The position numbers were made by a program, and so were the translations under genes. The notes below the pieces were generated by a model, which saw only the letters and a program-made list of their open reading frames with translations, was not told where the DNA came from and made no database searches. Shown piece by piece: positions 44,630 through 53,146 of a stretch of 64,000 nucleotides of DNA (positions within the stretch are counted from its first letter, which is position 1; each line of letters starts with the position of its first letter). Source of the stretch: CAVQMB01 sp963713445 (GTDB lineage: Bacteria; Pseudomonadota; Gammaproteobacteria; Competibacterales; Competibacteraceae); assembly GCA_963713445.1 (NCBI GenBank), contig CAVQMB010000019.1, positions 5,727 through 69,726 on the forward strand. Direction: 5' to 3'.

Positions 44630-46545
44630 TGACATGGCTCGCCCGGGTTTCCCACGATCGCCCCTGGATCGCTGAACTCGCCACACTGATCGCGCTGGCA
44701 TTATGCCCGTTGGTGCTGCCGTCGGTTGGCGTGAGTGCTGATATGGCCAGTCGTATTCTGATCTGGGGGTTGTTTGGGCTGGGTTTTGATATTTTGTTCG
44801 GCTATACCGGGTTGTTGTCGTTCGGCCAGTCCACATTCTTTGGCGTCGGCGGTTTCGTGTCAGCCTACCTGATGATTCACAGCGGAGTGACCAGCGTGTT
44901 GCTCGCGCTGGCAGTCGGTACCGTGGCGTCAATGATCGTCGGCGTCGTGGTCGGCTTTTTCACCCTGCGGCGCAGCGGCATCTACTTCGCCATGATCACA
45001 CTGGCGTTCGCCGAAATGTTCCACTTTCTGGACATGTCACCGCTGTCGGCGTTCACTGGTGGCGAAAACGGTCTTACCGGGGTGCCGCTACCGACATTGC
45101 TGGGTACCCCCCTGGAAACCGGCTGGGGTTTGTTTGGCTATATCGCGGTGTTTTTCTTCGTCAGCTATGTGATTGCTCACCGCATTGTGTTATCGCCGTT
45201 CGGGCATGTGCTGACGGCGCTACGGGATAATTCACCGCGAGCCCTGGCGACCGGGCATTCAGTGCGCAAATACAAGTTGGCCGCGTTCGTTCTGGCGGCC
45301 GGATTCGGCGGGATCGCCGGCGGGTTGCTCGGCATCCTGCAGTCTTACATGCCACCGGACGCGTTTGGTTTCGACACGTCCGGCCAGTTGGTCATGCAAG
45401 GCATCATCGGCGGCGCCGGGACGCTGTTCGGGCCGCTGGTGGGGGCCACCGTGTGGCTCGGGTTGCGTGACGGCGTACAACAGGTTGCCTTGCTGGCACC
45501 GGCCTGGAAGCTGATTCTCGGCTTGGTGTTCGTGATTCTGATAACTGCGTTTCGCTACGGGATTCTAGGCGAGGTTCGCCGCTGGCTGCGGCCGCGACAA
45601 GGGGCCGGACTCACTGCGGAGGAAGTCTCCAGTGCCATCACCGGCCGCCACGTGGTGGCCGGTGTGCCCGACGGTCACCTGCGCGAGGACGAGGTGCCGG
45701 ATTATGCGTTCCATCACGACACGCCGCATGCCCGTGACATGGCGCCCGGCGGCGTATCGCTGGTTGTCGCCAAAGCGGGCGACGGTACGGCACCCGCTCT
45801 GGAATGCCGCCACCTTACCAAGCGCTACGGTGGCATCGTAGCCAACCACGACGTCAGCATGTCCATTCCGGATGGGCAGCTGCGAGCCATCATTGGTCCC
45901 AACGGGGCGGGCAAGAGCACATTCTTCAAGATGCTGGCTGGCGAGGTGTCGCCAACCGAGGGGGAGGTGTTCCTGCATGGAGCCAACATCACAGGTTTGG
46001 GAGTGACCGCGGTGGCGCAGCTTGGCATGAGCAAGAGCTATCAGATCAACCAGCTGTTCGCCATGCTGACGGTCCACCAGAATCTGGCCATCCCGGTACT
46101 TGCCCGGATCCGTGGTGAGTTTCGTCCGGATATGTTGACGAGCATGCATCGGGTGCCAGGGCTCGCCGCTCATATCGAGGCGACCATGGAGATGGTGAAT
46201 CTGACGGCGCGGTCCGGTGTGCGGGTGAACGAACTGGCGTATGGTGAAAAGCGTCGCCTGGAGATCGGTCTGGCGCTCGCAAACGCCCCTAATGTGCTGC
46301 TGCTGGACGAACCGCTGGCCGGTATGAGCCCGGCTGAGCGGGCCGATACGGTCAAGCTGCTCAAGCAGGTCAAGGCCGGCCGCACGCTGGTCGTGGTCGA
46401 GCATGATATGGACGCCATCTTCGAACTGGCTGAGTACATCAGCGTGTTGCACGAAGGTGAGCTGCTCGCAGAAGGAACGGCCGACGAGATCAAGCGTGAC
46501 AAGCGCGTTCAGGACGCCTATCTCGGAGGGGTGGAAGAGGCATGA
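44626..46545 (+). CDS. Fused LivM permease-LivG ATPase
   Basis: 639 residues. Residues 1-320 are a LivM-type permease (GYTGLLSFGQSTFFGVGGFV; VMQGIIGGAGTLFGPLVGA). A linker of about 65 residues (TAEEVSSAITGRHVVAGVP, then an acidic/His-rich part) leads to a LivG ATPase from about 385: IIGPNGAGKSTFFKMLAG, NELAYGEKRRLEIGLALA, VLLLDEPLAGMSP and VVVEHDMDAIFEL. Fusion fixes the 1:1 stoichiometry of these subunits; LivH and LivF are separate genes. The frame is continuous, so this is a true fusion in the given sequence. Confidence 0.93.
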   Translation: MMTWLARVSHDRPWIAELATLIALALCPLVLPSVGVSADMASRILIWGLFGLGFDILFGYTGLLSFGQSTFFGVGGFVSAYLMIHSGVTSVLLALAVGTVASMIVGVVVGFFTLRRSGIYFAMITLAFAEMFHFLDMSPLSAFTGGENGLTGVPLPTLLGTPLETGWGLFGYIAVFFFVSYVIAHRIVLSPFGHVLTALRDNSPRALATGHSVRKYKLAAFVLAAGFGGIAGGLLGILQSYMPPDAFGFDTSGQLVMQGIIGGAGTLFGPLVGATVWLGLRDGVQQVALLAPAWKLILGLVFVILITAFRYGILGEVRRWLRPRQGAGLTAEEVSSAITGRHVVAGVPDGHLREDEVPDYAFHHDTPHARDMAPGGVSLVVAKAGDGTAPALECRHLTKRYGGIVANHDVSMSIPDGQLRAIIGPNGAGKSTFFKMLAGEVSPTEGEVFLHGANITGLGVTAVAQLGMSKSYQINQLFAMLTVHQNLAIPVLARIRGEFRPDMLTSMHRVPGLAAHIEATMEMVNLTARSGVRVNELAYGEKRRLEIGLALANAPNVLLLDEPLAGMSPAERADTVKLLKQVKAGRTLVVVEHDMDAIFELAEYISVLHEGELLAEGTADEIKRDKRVQDAYLGGVEEA

Positions 46546-47240
46546 GCCTGATTGAAGTTAACAAGATCAACAGTTACTACAGCGATTCCCACGTCCTGTT
46601 CGATATTTCCCTGGAGGTCGAGGAGCATGAAGTCGTGGCGTTGCTCGGTCGGAACGGTGCCGGCAAAAGCACGACACTTAAATCGTTGATGGGAGCGGTT
46701 CGTCCCAGCAATGGCACGATCAAGTTTGCCGGTGACGATATCTGTGGTCTGCCGCCTTATGAAATCGCTCGCCGCGGGATTCAACTGGTACCGGAAGAAC
46801 GGCGTATCTTCGGCAGTCTGAATGTTGAAGAGAACCTGGTATTGGCAACGCTCACCGCCCAGCATCCCTGGACGCTGGAGCGGATCTACGATTATTTTCC
46901 GCGCCTGCGGGAGCGCCGGCGCAGTCGTGGCACCGATCTTTCCGGTGGCGAGCAACAGATGCTGGCGATCGCCCGGGCGCTGATCCGCGATGCCCGGCTG
47001 ATCCTGCTGGATGAGCCTTTTGAAGGCCTGGCACCGATCATTGTCCAGGATCTGCTCAAGGTGGCCCGGCAACTGGCGGAGGAGGGGCGGACCATCATCA
47101 TCGTTGAGCAGAACGTGGCCGCAGCCCTGTCCGTCGCGCAACGCTGCTACATCATAAATAACGGTCATATGGTCTATCAGGGTACGCCGGACGATCTGCA
47201 CGCCCGGCCTGAGATCATGCATGAATACCTGGGCGTCTGA
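46542..47240 (+). CDS. livF: Branched-chain-type ABC transporter ATPase (LivF family)
   Basis: 232 residues. GRNGAGKSTTLKSLMGAVRP, GIQLVPEERRIFGSLNVEEN, LSGGEQQMLAIARALIRDAR, LILLDEPFEGLAPIIVQDL and IIIVEQNVAAALSVA. It overlaps livMG by four bases and ends the operon. Confidence 0.94.
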   Translation: MSLIEVNKINSYYSDSHVLFDISLEVEEHEVVALLGRNGAGKSTTLKSLMGAVRPSNGTIKFAGDDICGLPPYEIARRGIQLVPEERRIFGSLNVEENLVLATLTAQHPWTLERIYDYFPRLRERRRSRGTDLSGGEQQMLAIARALIRDARLILLDEPFEGLAPIIVQDLLKVARQLAEEGRTIIIVEQNVAAALSVAQRCYIINNGHMVYQGTPDDLHARPEIMHEYLGV

Positions 47241-47310
47241 GGAATATCGTCAGTCAGGATGATGATGCGACCAACAATGGGTGTGACAACCGGTTGCGGT
47301 GCGGTTTCGG

Positions 47311-48051
47311 TCAGCGGAACCGTGTGCCAATGCGGATTTCGGCAGGACCGGCGTCTATTGCTTCGAGGCAGGCCGCCAGCCATGGCGTGGGCCGGCCTGC
47401 CAAAGCCAGAAGCGCCAATGGTCGGCGCGGTCGGCCAGTGCCGGATCCAAGCTCAAGCGTTATTGTCCCGGGTTGAGCGTCCAGTTCGAAGCTGAACCGA
47501 CCCAGTGGGATGGCCAGCCCCAAACCGCGAGCTTTGATATAGGACTTCCTTGAGGGTCCAATAGGCAAAAAATCGATCGTGGTGCTGTTCCGGTGATAGA
47601 CTGCGACAACGTCCGGCATTCGCGACTTGAAAAAAACCGTGCCGCGACATCGTGCCAGCCGATTGCGCCGGTCGGTACATTCGACGTCGACGCCGACAGC
47701 CCGCTCTAGGGTTACTGCACATACCAGCAAACCGGTGGTATGCGATACGTTGAAGTGTAACCCGCACGCCTGCGAATTGGCGATATGGGGCTTGCCGTGG
47801 GCATTCGACGAAAACCGCCAGCCCCCGGGGGGCAGCGCCCGATAGCGGGACAAGGTGCAGCGCACCAAGGCACGGGTCAGCAGATACTGCTGCCGTAGTC
47901 GGGGCAGCCTGAGCCGCTGGAGATGAATTGATTCGGCTTCATTGAGCAGATGATCCTGGTAGTGTTTCAGCAGGGCATCGGCTACGTTATCAGGTCGCAA
48001 CAGCCACAGATGCAGAGCACCGGGCTGGAGAGGGATGATAGGCGCACGCAT
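47311..48051 (-). CDS. 4'-phosphopantetheinyl transferase (Sfp type), internally frame-scrambled
   Basis: Activates carrier proteins by attaching phosphopantetheine from CoA. HFNVSHTTGLLVCAV and GVDVECTD are the first two family motifs. After VFF the given frame is wrong: in the next frame it reads SLSPEQHHDRFFAYWTLKE, and the original frame resumes at SYIKARGLGLAIPL. The third motif (WTLKES..KA) is thus recovered only if one indel in the T7 run (about 47629-47635) and a compensating one near 47552 are corrected. No polyketide or peptide synthase lies nearby; the fatty acid ACP may be its target. Confidence 0.85.
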   Translation of the reverse strand: MRAPIIPLQPGALHLWLLRPDNVADALLKHYQDHLLNEAESIHLQRLRLPRLRQQYLLTRALVRCTLSRYRALPPGGWRFSSNAHGKPHIANSQACGLHFNVSHTTGLLVCAVTLERAVGVDVECTDRRNRLARCRGTVFFKSRMPDVVAVYHRNSTTIDFLPIGPSRKSYIKARGLGLAIPLGRFSFELDAQPGTITLELGSGTGRPRRPLALLALAGRPTPWLAACLEAIDAGPAEIRIGTRFR

Positions 48052-48069
48052 GACCCAACCCGTGCAGCG

Positions 48070-48097
48070 AAGGGCCCCACTGTGATACGGGGCCCTT
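48070..48097 (-). terminator. Hairpin after the yccA-like gene
   Basis: AAGGGCCCC and GGGGCCCTT, a 9-bp perfect stem with a 10-base loop, between the yccA-like stop and the phosphopantetheinyl transferase start. Only short T-stretches follow, so termination may be partial. Confidence 0.55.
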
Positions 48098-48124
48098 CAA
48101 GGGTTGACCAGGCACTGGCGGTGA

Positions 48125-48802
48125 TCAGTTGCTGCGGCCGCCGAACACACCCAGTATCATCAGCAGATTGACGAACAGGTTGTACAGCGCGACGTACAGA
48201 GTAACTGTCGCCATCAGGTAGTTGGTTTCACCGCCGTGAATGATATTGCTGGTCTCCCACAGAATGAAGCCTGACATCAGCAGAATCATTGCAGCCGAAA
48301 CCGCCAGCATCAACGCTGGGATCTGCAGGAAGATATTGGCCAGCGCGAACAGGAACAGCACCAGCATGCCAATCATTACGAACCCGCCCAGGAATGTGAA
48401 GTCCTTGCGGGTAACCAGTACGTAGGCCGACAGGGCCAGGAAAATGACACCGGTGCCGCCGAGCGCGGTGGCGATCAGTTCGGGTCCATGCGCCATGCTC
48501 AGGAACATGTTGAGCAGTGGTCCCAGGGTATAACCCAGGAAACCGGTTAGCGCAAATACCGCGACGATCCCCCACGAGCTATTGCGCAGCGCGGTGGTCA
48601 GATAGAACAGACCGAAATATATCAGCAAGCTGAACAGCCCCAGCGGCGGAGCATTGGTGACCACCGCTACGGATGCCGTAACACCGCTGAACAACAGCGT
48701 CAGCGACAAAAGCATGTAGGTGTTACGCAACACCTTGTTGGTAGCGAGCGCCGATTCCTGGCGAACGCTAGAGTCGATGACTGAATACGGTCTCTGGGCC
48801 AT
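48125..48802 (-). CDS. yccA: Bax inhibitor-1/YccA-family membrane protein
   Basis: 225 residues with seven membrane segments. The cytoplasmic N-terminus MAQRPYSVIDSSVRQESALA is typical of YccA, as are NTYMLLSLTLLFSGVTASVA and the ending YVALYNLFVNLLMILGVFGG. YccA is a substrate and modulator of the FtsH protease in E. coli. Confidence 0.93.
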   Translation of the reverse strand: MAQRPYSVIDSSVRQESALATNKVLRNTYMLLSLTLLFSGVTASVAVVTNAPPLGLFSLLIYFGLFYLTTALRNSSWGIVAVFALTGFLGYTLGPLLNMFLSMAHGPELIATALGGTGVIFLALSAYVLVTRKDFTFLGGFVMIGMLVLFLFALANIFLQIPALMLAVSAAMILLMSGFILWETSNIIHGGETNYLMATVTLYVALYNLFVNLLMILGVFGGRSN

Positions 48803-48896
48803 GCGTTAATACCTCCCTCAGGATGTTGAATTATTGACCGCGGGCAACATACGGGGTTCCGCGGCATGATAACCCGATCTGGCGCATTCGGCTGGA

Positions 48897-50531
48897 TCAC
48901 ATGTTGGGATAGTTTGGGCCTCCGCCGCCTTCCGGGACTACCCAGCGGATGTTCTGGGTCGGATCCTTGATGTCACAGGTCTTGCAGTGCACGCAGTTCT
49001 GGGCATTGATCTGCAGTCGGGGGTTGTCACCATCATCGTCGCGCACGATCTCGTATACGCCGGCCGGACAATAGCGCTGTTCGGGCGCATCGTAAAGCGC
49101 CAGGTTGACCGAGATCGGCACGTTGTCGTCGGTCAGGGTCAGGTGACTGGGCTGATCCTCCTCGTGGTTGGTGTTGGACAGAAACACGGAAGACAATCGA
49201 TCGAAGCTGACCCTGCCATCCGGCTTCGGGTACTCGATGCGGTCACAGCTGCGGGCCGGGTTCAGGCGAGTGTGATCGGCATGGTGGCGTAGTGTCCAGG
49301 GGGCCTTGCCCCTGAATACATAGGTTTCCAGCGCAGAATAGGCGATGCCGCCGAAGAGGCCCCAGTGGAAGGCGGGACGGATATTGGACACCTGCTCCAG
49401 CTCATGCCAGAGCCAGCTCGATTTGAGCTGTTCAGGGTAGGTCGTCACTTCCCGCAGCGGCTCGCCGCCGCGCAGCGCAGCGAATACCGACTCGGCCGCC
49501 ACCATGCCGGATTTCATCGCGGTATGGGTGCCTTTGATCTTGGGTACATTGAGAAAGCCGGCGGTGTCGCCGATCAGCAGTCCGCCAGGAAAAGTCAGCC
49601 GTGGTATGGCCTGCAGGCCACCCTCGCTCAATGCACGTGCGCCATAAGCAATGCGGCGGCCACCCTCAAGTACCGGGCGGATCTCGGGATGGGTCTTGAA
49701 GCGCTGGAATTCCTCAAACGGACTGAGGTAGGGGTTCTGGTAGTCGAGGCCGATCACAAAACCGACAGCGACTTGATTGTTTTCCAGATGATACAGGAAG
49801 GACCCCCCATAGACACTCGGGTCAAGCGGCCAGCCCACCGTGTGGACCACCAACCCCTGTTGGTGGCGGACGGAGTCGACCTCCCATAATTCTTTGATGC
49901 CGATGGCGTAGGTTTGCGGATCGACCCCGTCGCGCAGCCGGAAGCGTTCAAACAGGGTTTTGGTAAGCGAGCCTCGGCAGCCTTCCGCGAACAGCGTTTG
50001 CTGAGCGTGCAGTTCCATGCCTGGCTGGAAATTCTCGGTTGGTTTACCGTCTTTGCCAATGCCCATATCGCCGGTCGCCACCCCGGCGACGCTGCCGTCA
50101 TCGTGATACAGCACCTCTGCTGCGGCAAAGCCGGGATAGACCTCCACACCCAGCTCTTCGGCCTGTTCACCCAGCCAGCGGCAAAAATTGCCCAGACTGA
50201 TGATGTAGTTACCCTGATTATGCATTTGTGGTGGTGTCGGCAGCCGATAGGCGTGTTCGCGGCTCAGGAACAGGAACTTGTCCTTGGCCGCTGGGGTGTT
50301 CAGCGGGGCGCCACGTTCGTGCCAGTCCGGCAGCAGTTCGTTGAGGCTGCGCGGTTCCAAAACAGCGCCGGAGAGAATATGGGCACCGACCTCGGAACCC
50401 TTTTCCAGCACGCACACGCTGAGTTCGCGATCGTGTTCAACAGCAAGTTGCTTGAGGCGGATGGCCGCGCTAAGCCCGGAGGGGCCCGCACCGACGATCA
50501 CGACGTCATAGTCCATGCTTTCGCGTTGCAA
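48897..50531 (-). CDS. etfD: Electron-transfer flavoprotein-ubiquinone oxidoreductase
   Basis: Takes electrons from reduced ETF to the quinone pool at the membrane. 544 residues: FAD motif DVVIVGAGPSGLSAAIRLKQ, GAHILSGAVLEPRSLNELLP, GWPLDPSVYGGSFLYHLENN, then LLIGDTAGFLNVPKIKGTHT. A C-terminal 4Fe-4S domain is seen as INAQNCVHCKTCDIKDPTQN. It would serve acyl-CoA dehydrogenases and the dimethylglycine dehydrogenase-type enzyme in this window. ETF subunits themselves are not in the window. Confidence 0.97.
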   Translation of the reverse strand: MQRESMDYDVVIVGAGPSGLSAAIRLKQLAVEHDRELSVCVLEKGSEVGAHILSGAVLEPRSLNELLPDWHERGAPLNTPAAKDKFLFLSREHAYRLPTPPQMHNQGNYIISLGNFCRWLGEQAEELGVEVYPGFAAAEVLYHDDGSVAGVATGDMGIGKDGKPTENFQPGMELHAQQTLFAEGCRGSLTKTLFERFRLRDGVDPQTYAIGIKELWEVDSVRHQQGLVVHTVGWPLDPSVYGGSFLYHLENNQVAVGFVIGLDYQNPYLSPFEEFQRFKTHPEIRPVLEGGRRIAYGARALSEGGLQAIPRLTFPGGLLIGDTAGFLNVPKIKGTHTAMKSGMVAAESVFAALRGGEPLREVTTYPEQLKSSWLWHELEQVSNIRPAFHWGLFGGIAYSALETYVFRGKAPWTLRHHADHTRLNPARSCDRIEYPKPDGRVSFDRLSSVFLSNTNHEEDQPSHLTLTDDNVPISVNLALYDAPEQRYCPAGVYEIVRDDDGDNPRLQINAQNCVHCKTCDIKDPTQNIRWVVPEGGGGPNYPNM

Positions 50532-50638
50532 AATGGTTACCTCGTTACACTAGGGTGTGTCATGAGATTGATTATACCGTGTCACGTCCGGGATCCGGCT
50601 TGTCCCGATGGGACGTGCAACTGCCCCTCGTTGACGTC

Positions 50639-51376
50639 ATGCGTGCGCTACTGAGGGGTTGTTACTGGGGGAGCTATATGCTGCTCGCGTTCCTGGTCGC
50701 ACTGGCATTGGCGTGGCGATTGCTGGCCTGGCAGCAGTTTCTTTATCCGGTCTGGTATCCTCTTCTGCGTATCGACCGGACGATCGCGCGATTTGCGCCG
50801 CAGAATCCCTACCGGCCGGGGTTTCAGCTTACCAGCCGGGCCGAACGTGAGCGGCTGTTCGCCGCTATAGCTGAGGCGGTGGAACACAATGGCCGAGGTT
50901 TGGCACAACTGCGCTACCATAGTCTCGACGGGCGGGTACTCGGACGCTTGCTGACGGACCCGGAGATTGTTCATCTGCAGGATGTCAGTCGCCTGCTGAG
51001 CCGTTGGCGTTCGGTTGCGGCTGCGCTGTTACTCACGCTGCTGGGCTGGACGCTGTGGCTGGTATACCGGCGCCGGCCGCTGCCGCCGGCGCGACGTCTG
51101 CTCGGTGGACTGAGCGTGGCGCTGCTGGCCGTGGGCAGTGGGGTCCTGCTGGTGGGTCCGGTACGCTTGTTTTACACTTGGCATTCGTGGGTGTTTCCGC
51201 CCAATCATCCCTGGTTTTTTTATTACCAGGACTCGCTGATGACTACATTGATGAAAGCCCCGGATCTGTTTTTCGCGATCGGAGCGGTTTGGCTGTCGCT
51301 GGGCTGGCTGATTTTGGCCTTGCTGCTTGTGGTGGCACACTGCCTGACCCGCTGGCGGGGTCTTAGGAGTGGGTGA
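50639..51376 (+). CDS. DUF1461-like integral membrane protein
   Basis: 245 residues from ATG 50639 (MRALLRGCYWGSYML); an in-frame ATG at 50555 is open but has no membrane or family content. Four hydrophobic segments flank a periplasmic stretch with YHSLDGRVLGRLLTDPEIVH and, further on, FYTWHSWVFPPNHPWFFYYQ, resembling the TIGR01906/DUF1461 family. Function unknown. Its TGA overlaps the ATG of the PagL gene (TGATG), which suggests coupled translation. Confidence 0.72.
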   Translation: MRALLRGCYWGSYMLLAFLVALALAWRLLAWQQFLYPVWYPLLRIDRTIARFAPQNPYRPGFQLTSRAERERLFAAIAEAVEHNGRGLAQLRYHSLDGRVLGRLLTDPEIVHLQDVSRLLSRWRSVAAALLLTLLGWTLWLVYRRRPLPPARRLLGGLSVALLAVGSGVLLVGPVRLFYTWHSWVFPPNHPWFFYYQDSLMTTLMKAPDLFFAIGAVWLSLGWLILALLLVVAHCLTRWRGLRSG

Positions 51377-51909
51377 TGTCGTTGCGTAATACGATTGTTT
51401 CCTGCCTTATAGCCCTGATGCTATTGCCGACGACAGCCGTCGCGGATGCACTGACGGGTGCCGGGATCCGGGTCGGCTTTGATGCGCGGGCCAAATCGGT
51501 CAAGTTCCGTGAGTATGAGGCGTACGCACGCACCCGATTGCCGTGGCAGTACCACTGGCAGTCGGGCTGGCGGCTAACCAGTGGGCTCGAAGGATCGGTG
51601 GCACTGCTACATGCCACTACCGGGGAAAATGCCACCCTCGTCTCGGTCGGGCCGGTGGTGTCGCTGCGTCGGGGTACACTGCCATGGTCGCTGGAAATCG
51701 GCGTCGAACCCACCTATCTCAGCCGTTACCAGTTTGCCGGCTCGAGCCTGGGCGGGCACTTGCAGTTCGTATCGCACATCGCCGTGCGCTACCGCTTCAG
51801 TCGGCACCTCGCGCTGGCTTACCGGTTCCAGCACATGTCAGATGCCGGCATCAAGGAACCCAATCCGGGTGTCAATCTGCACGTGCTGGAACTGAGCTAC
51901 CGCTACTAG
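51376..51909 (+). CDS. pagL: Lipid A 3-O-deacylase PagL-like
   Basis: 177-residue outer-membrane beta-barrel with signal peptide (cleavage near AVA-DA). The catalytic His-x-Ser is visible in YRFQHMSDAGIKEPNPGVNL, and the C-terminal strand ends in aromatic Tyr (LELSYRY), as outer-membrane proteins need. It removes the 3-position acyl chain of lipid A. AGGAG is six bases before ATG 51376. Pairing with a DUF1461-like membrane protein is unusual to me. Confidence 0.86.
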   Translation: MSLRNTIVSCLIALMLLPTTAVADALTGAGIRVGFDARAKSVKFREYEAYARTRLPWQYHWQSGWRLTSGLEGSVALLHATTGENATLVSVGPVVSLRRGTLPWSLEIGVEPTYLSRYQFAGSSLGGHLQFVSHIAVRYRFSRHLALAYRFQHMSDAGIKEPNPGVNLHVLELSYRY

Positions 51910-51913
51910 GCCG

Positions 51914-52627
51914 TCACCACATATTTTGGGTGGCGGTAACGGTGGGCAGACCGGCGGCGTACCATGCCCGCAGGCCACCGCGATACCAATATACGTTGCG
52001 GTAGTCGAGATTGACTGCCCGCAGGGCGGCATCGTAGGCCGACCAACAGTGTACGCCGGTGCAGTAGAAAACCAGTGTGCGGCGCTTGTTGCCGCCGGTC
52101 AGTGCCTTCAGATGTCGGGCCATGCGGGCCTGAATCGGGCCGCTGAACTGGCCGTTCTGGCCGGCGCCGCCAAGCCACACGGAGCCGGGAATGCTTTCGG
52201 TGCTCTTGCCAGTCCGGGTATTAATCAAAACCGGTTTGGTTTGTTTCCCGAGCAGCCGTTGGCGGAGTCGGTAGGTGGTAATGAGCCGGCCGCCGGCCAG
52301 TGTCACGGGGGTTGGGCCGTGGTAACTCGGCGGGATGAGCGCCGACACTGGAGGCGTGCCGAAGTCGCGGGTTTCGTCAGCATAACTGTGATTGGCGATC
52401 TTGAAAGAACGCAACGGAGTGCTGCTGTGAATGGGTTGGCCAAGCTCCGATGGCGCCGGGTTCCCAGTGGTGGTGCGGGTCGTTTTGGAGGCTGCAGGAA
52501 GCGGGGTCTCGCTGGTGTCAGACGTTGTCGCTGTGGCCTGCTTGGCACGGGTCCAGGCCTGGTTCAGGCTCTGGCAGCCGGTAAGCAATGCAATGGCAGC
52601 CAGGATTACGGGTAGTTGCGGTCGCAT
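51914..52627 (-). CDS. Rhodanese-like lipoprotein with CX4CW active-site loop
   Basis: 237 residues from ATG 52627, chosen because it begins a lipoprotein signal (MRPQLPVILAAIALLTGCQS) with lipobox LTGC. A Thr/Ser/Ala-rich spacer of about 60 residues follows, then a rhodanese domain (about 130-237) with VLINTRTGKSTESIPGSVWL and loop FYCTGVHCWSAYDAALRA. The active-site Cys is followed by a second Cys-Trp, reminiscent of the CXXCW rhodanese-like proteins tied to PQQ-dependent oxidation. A periplasmic sulfur or thiol-redox role is inferred. Confidence 0.75.
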   Translation of the reverse strand: MRPQLPVILAAIALLTGCQSLNQAWTRAKQATATTSDTSETPLPAASKTTRTTTGNPAPSELGQPIHSSTPLRSFKIANHSYADETRDFGTPPVSALIPPSYHGPTPVTLAGGRLITTYRLRQRLLGKQTKPVLINTRTGKSTESIPGSVWLGGAGQNGQFSGPIQARMARHLKALTGGNKRRTLVFYCTGVHCWSAYDAALRAVNLDYRNVYWYRGGLRAWYAAGLPTVTATQNMW

Positions 52628-52792
52628 GAAGATAGCTCCAGGTAGGGGATTGGGCATTGTAGGGTTTGCCCGGTGAGCACACTAGCATGCTTCTGTGCTT
52701 GGCATGCTATGGTTGCCGTGGGCGAGTCGTTATAATGCCTGCTGCCTGTTCCGGCAGTCCCCGTTTTCTCAACACGCGACAATCCGGCGACG

Positions 52793-53014
52793 ATGACTCA
52801 GACGACAACGCAAAAACGATTCGGCATTCGCATGACACTGCCCCCGGGCGATCCGATGCGTGCGGCGCACTTGTTGGGCGATGACTGGGAAACCTACAAG
52901 TGGTTTGCGACCCCGGCAGAACGCGATCAGGCGATCGCCGAACTGCGAACCAAACATCCCTACTATCGGGTTGGTGACTACCCCAGTCTGGTGCTGGCGC
53001 CTGTGGAGCGCTGA
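52793..53014 (+). CDS. Small conserved-looking protein of unknown function
   Basis: 73 residues, soluble, no signal. It has a compact, patterned sequence (AHLLGDDWETYKWFATPAER, then AELRTKHPYYRVGDYPSLVL), rich in aromatic residues and ending VLAPVER. I do not recognise the family. Codon use matches its neighbours, and the ORF sits alone between the divergent lipoprotein and the FadN-like gene. Confidence 0.65.
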   Translation: MTQTTTQKRFGIRMTLPPGDPMRAAHLLGDDWETYKWFATPAERDQAIAELRTKHPYYRVGDYPSLVLAPVER

Positions 53015-53146
53015 TCGTGACGGCAGCGGGGATCGACGCCGCCGCGCATTGCGGTTGAGAAAGCTGGTTCGCGGGTTAGGCTGAACGTCGTGCTCGTTCA
53101 TTCTGATTGTCATCCGGATCAGCCGTAGAGCAGTTGAGGCGGGCAC

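Noticed and set aside
42377..47240. Urea transporter (urtABCDE) identity for the ABC operon
   Set aside because: No urease genes are nearby, and the LivM-LivG fusion and receptor sequence do not decide the ligand.
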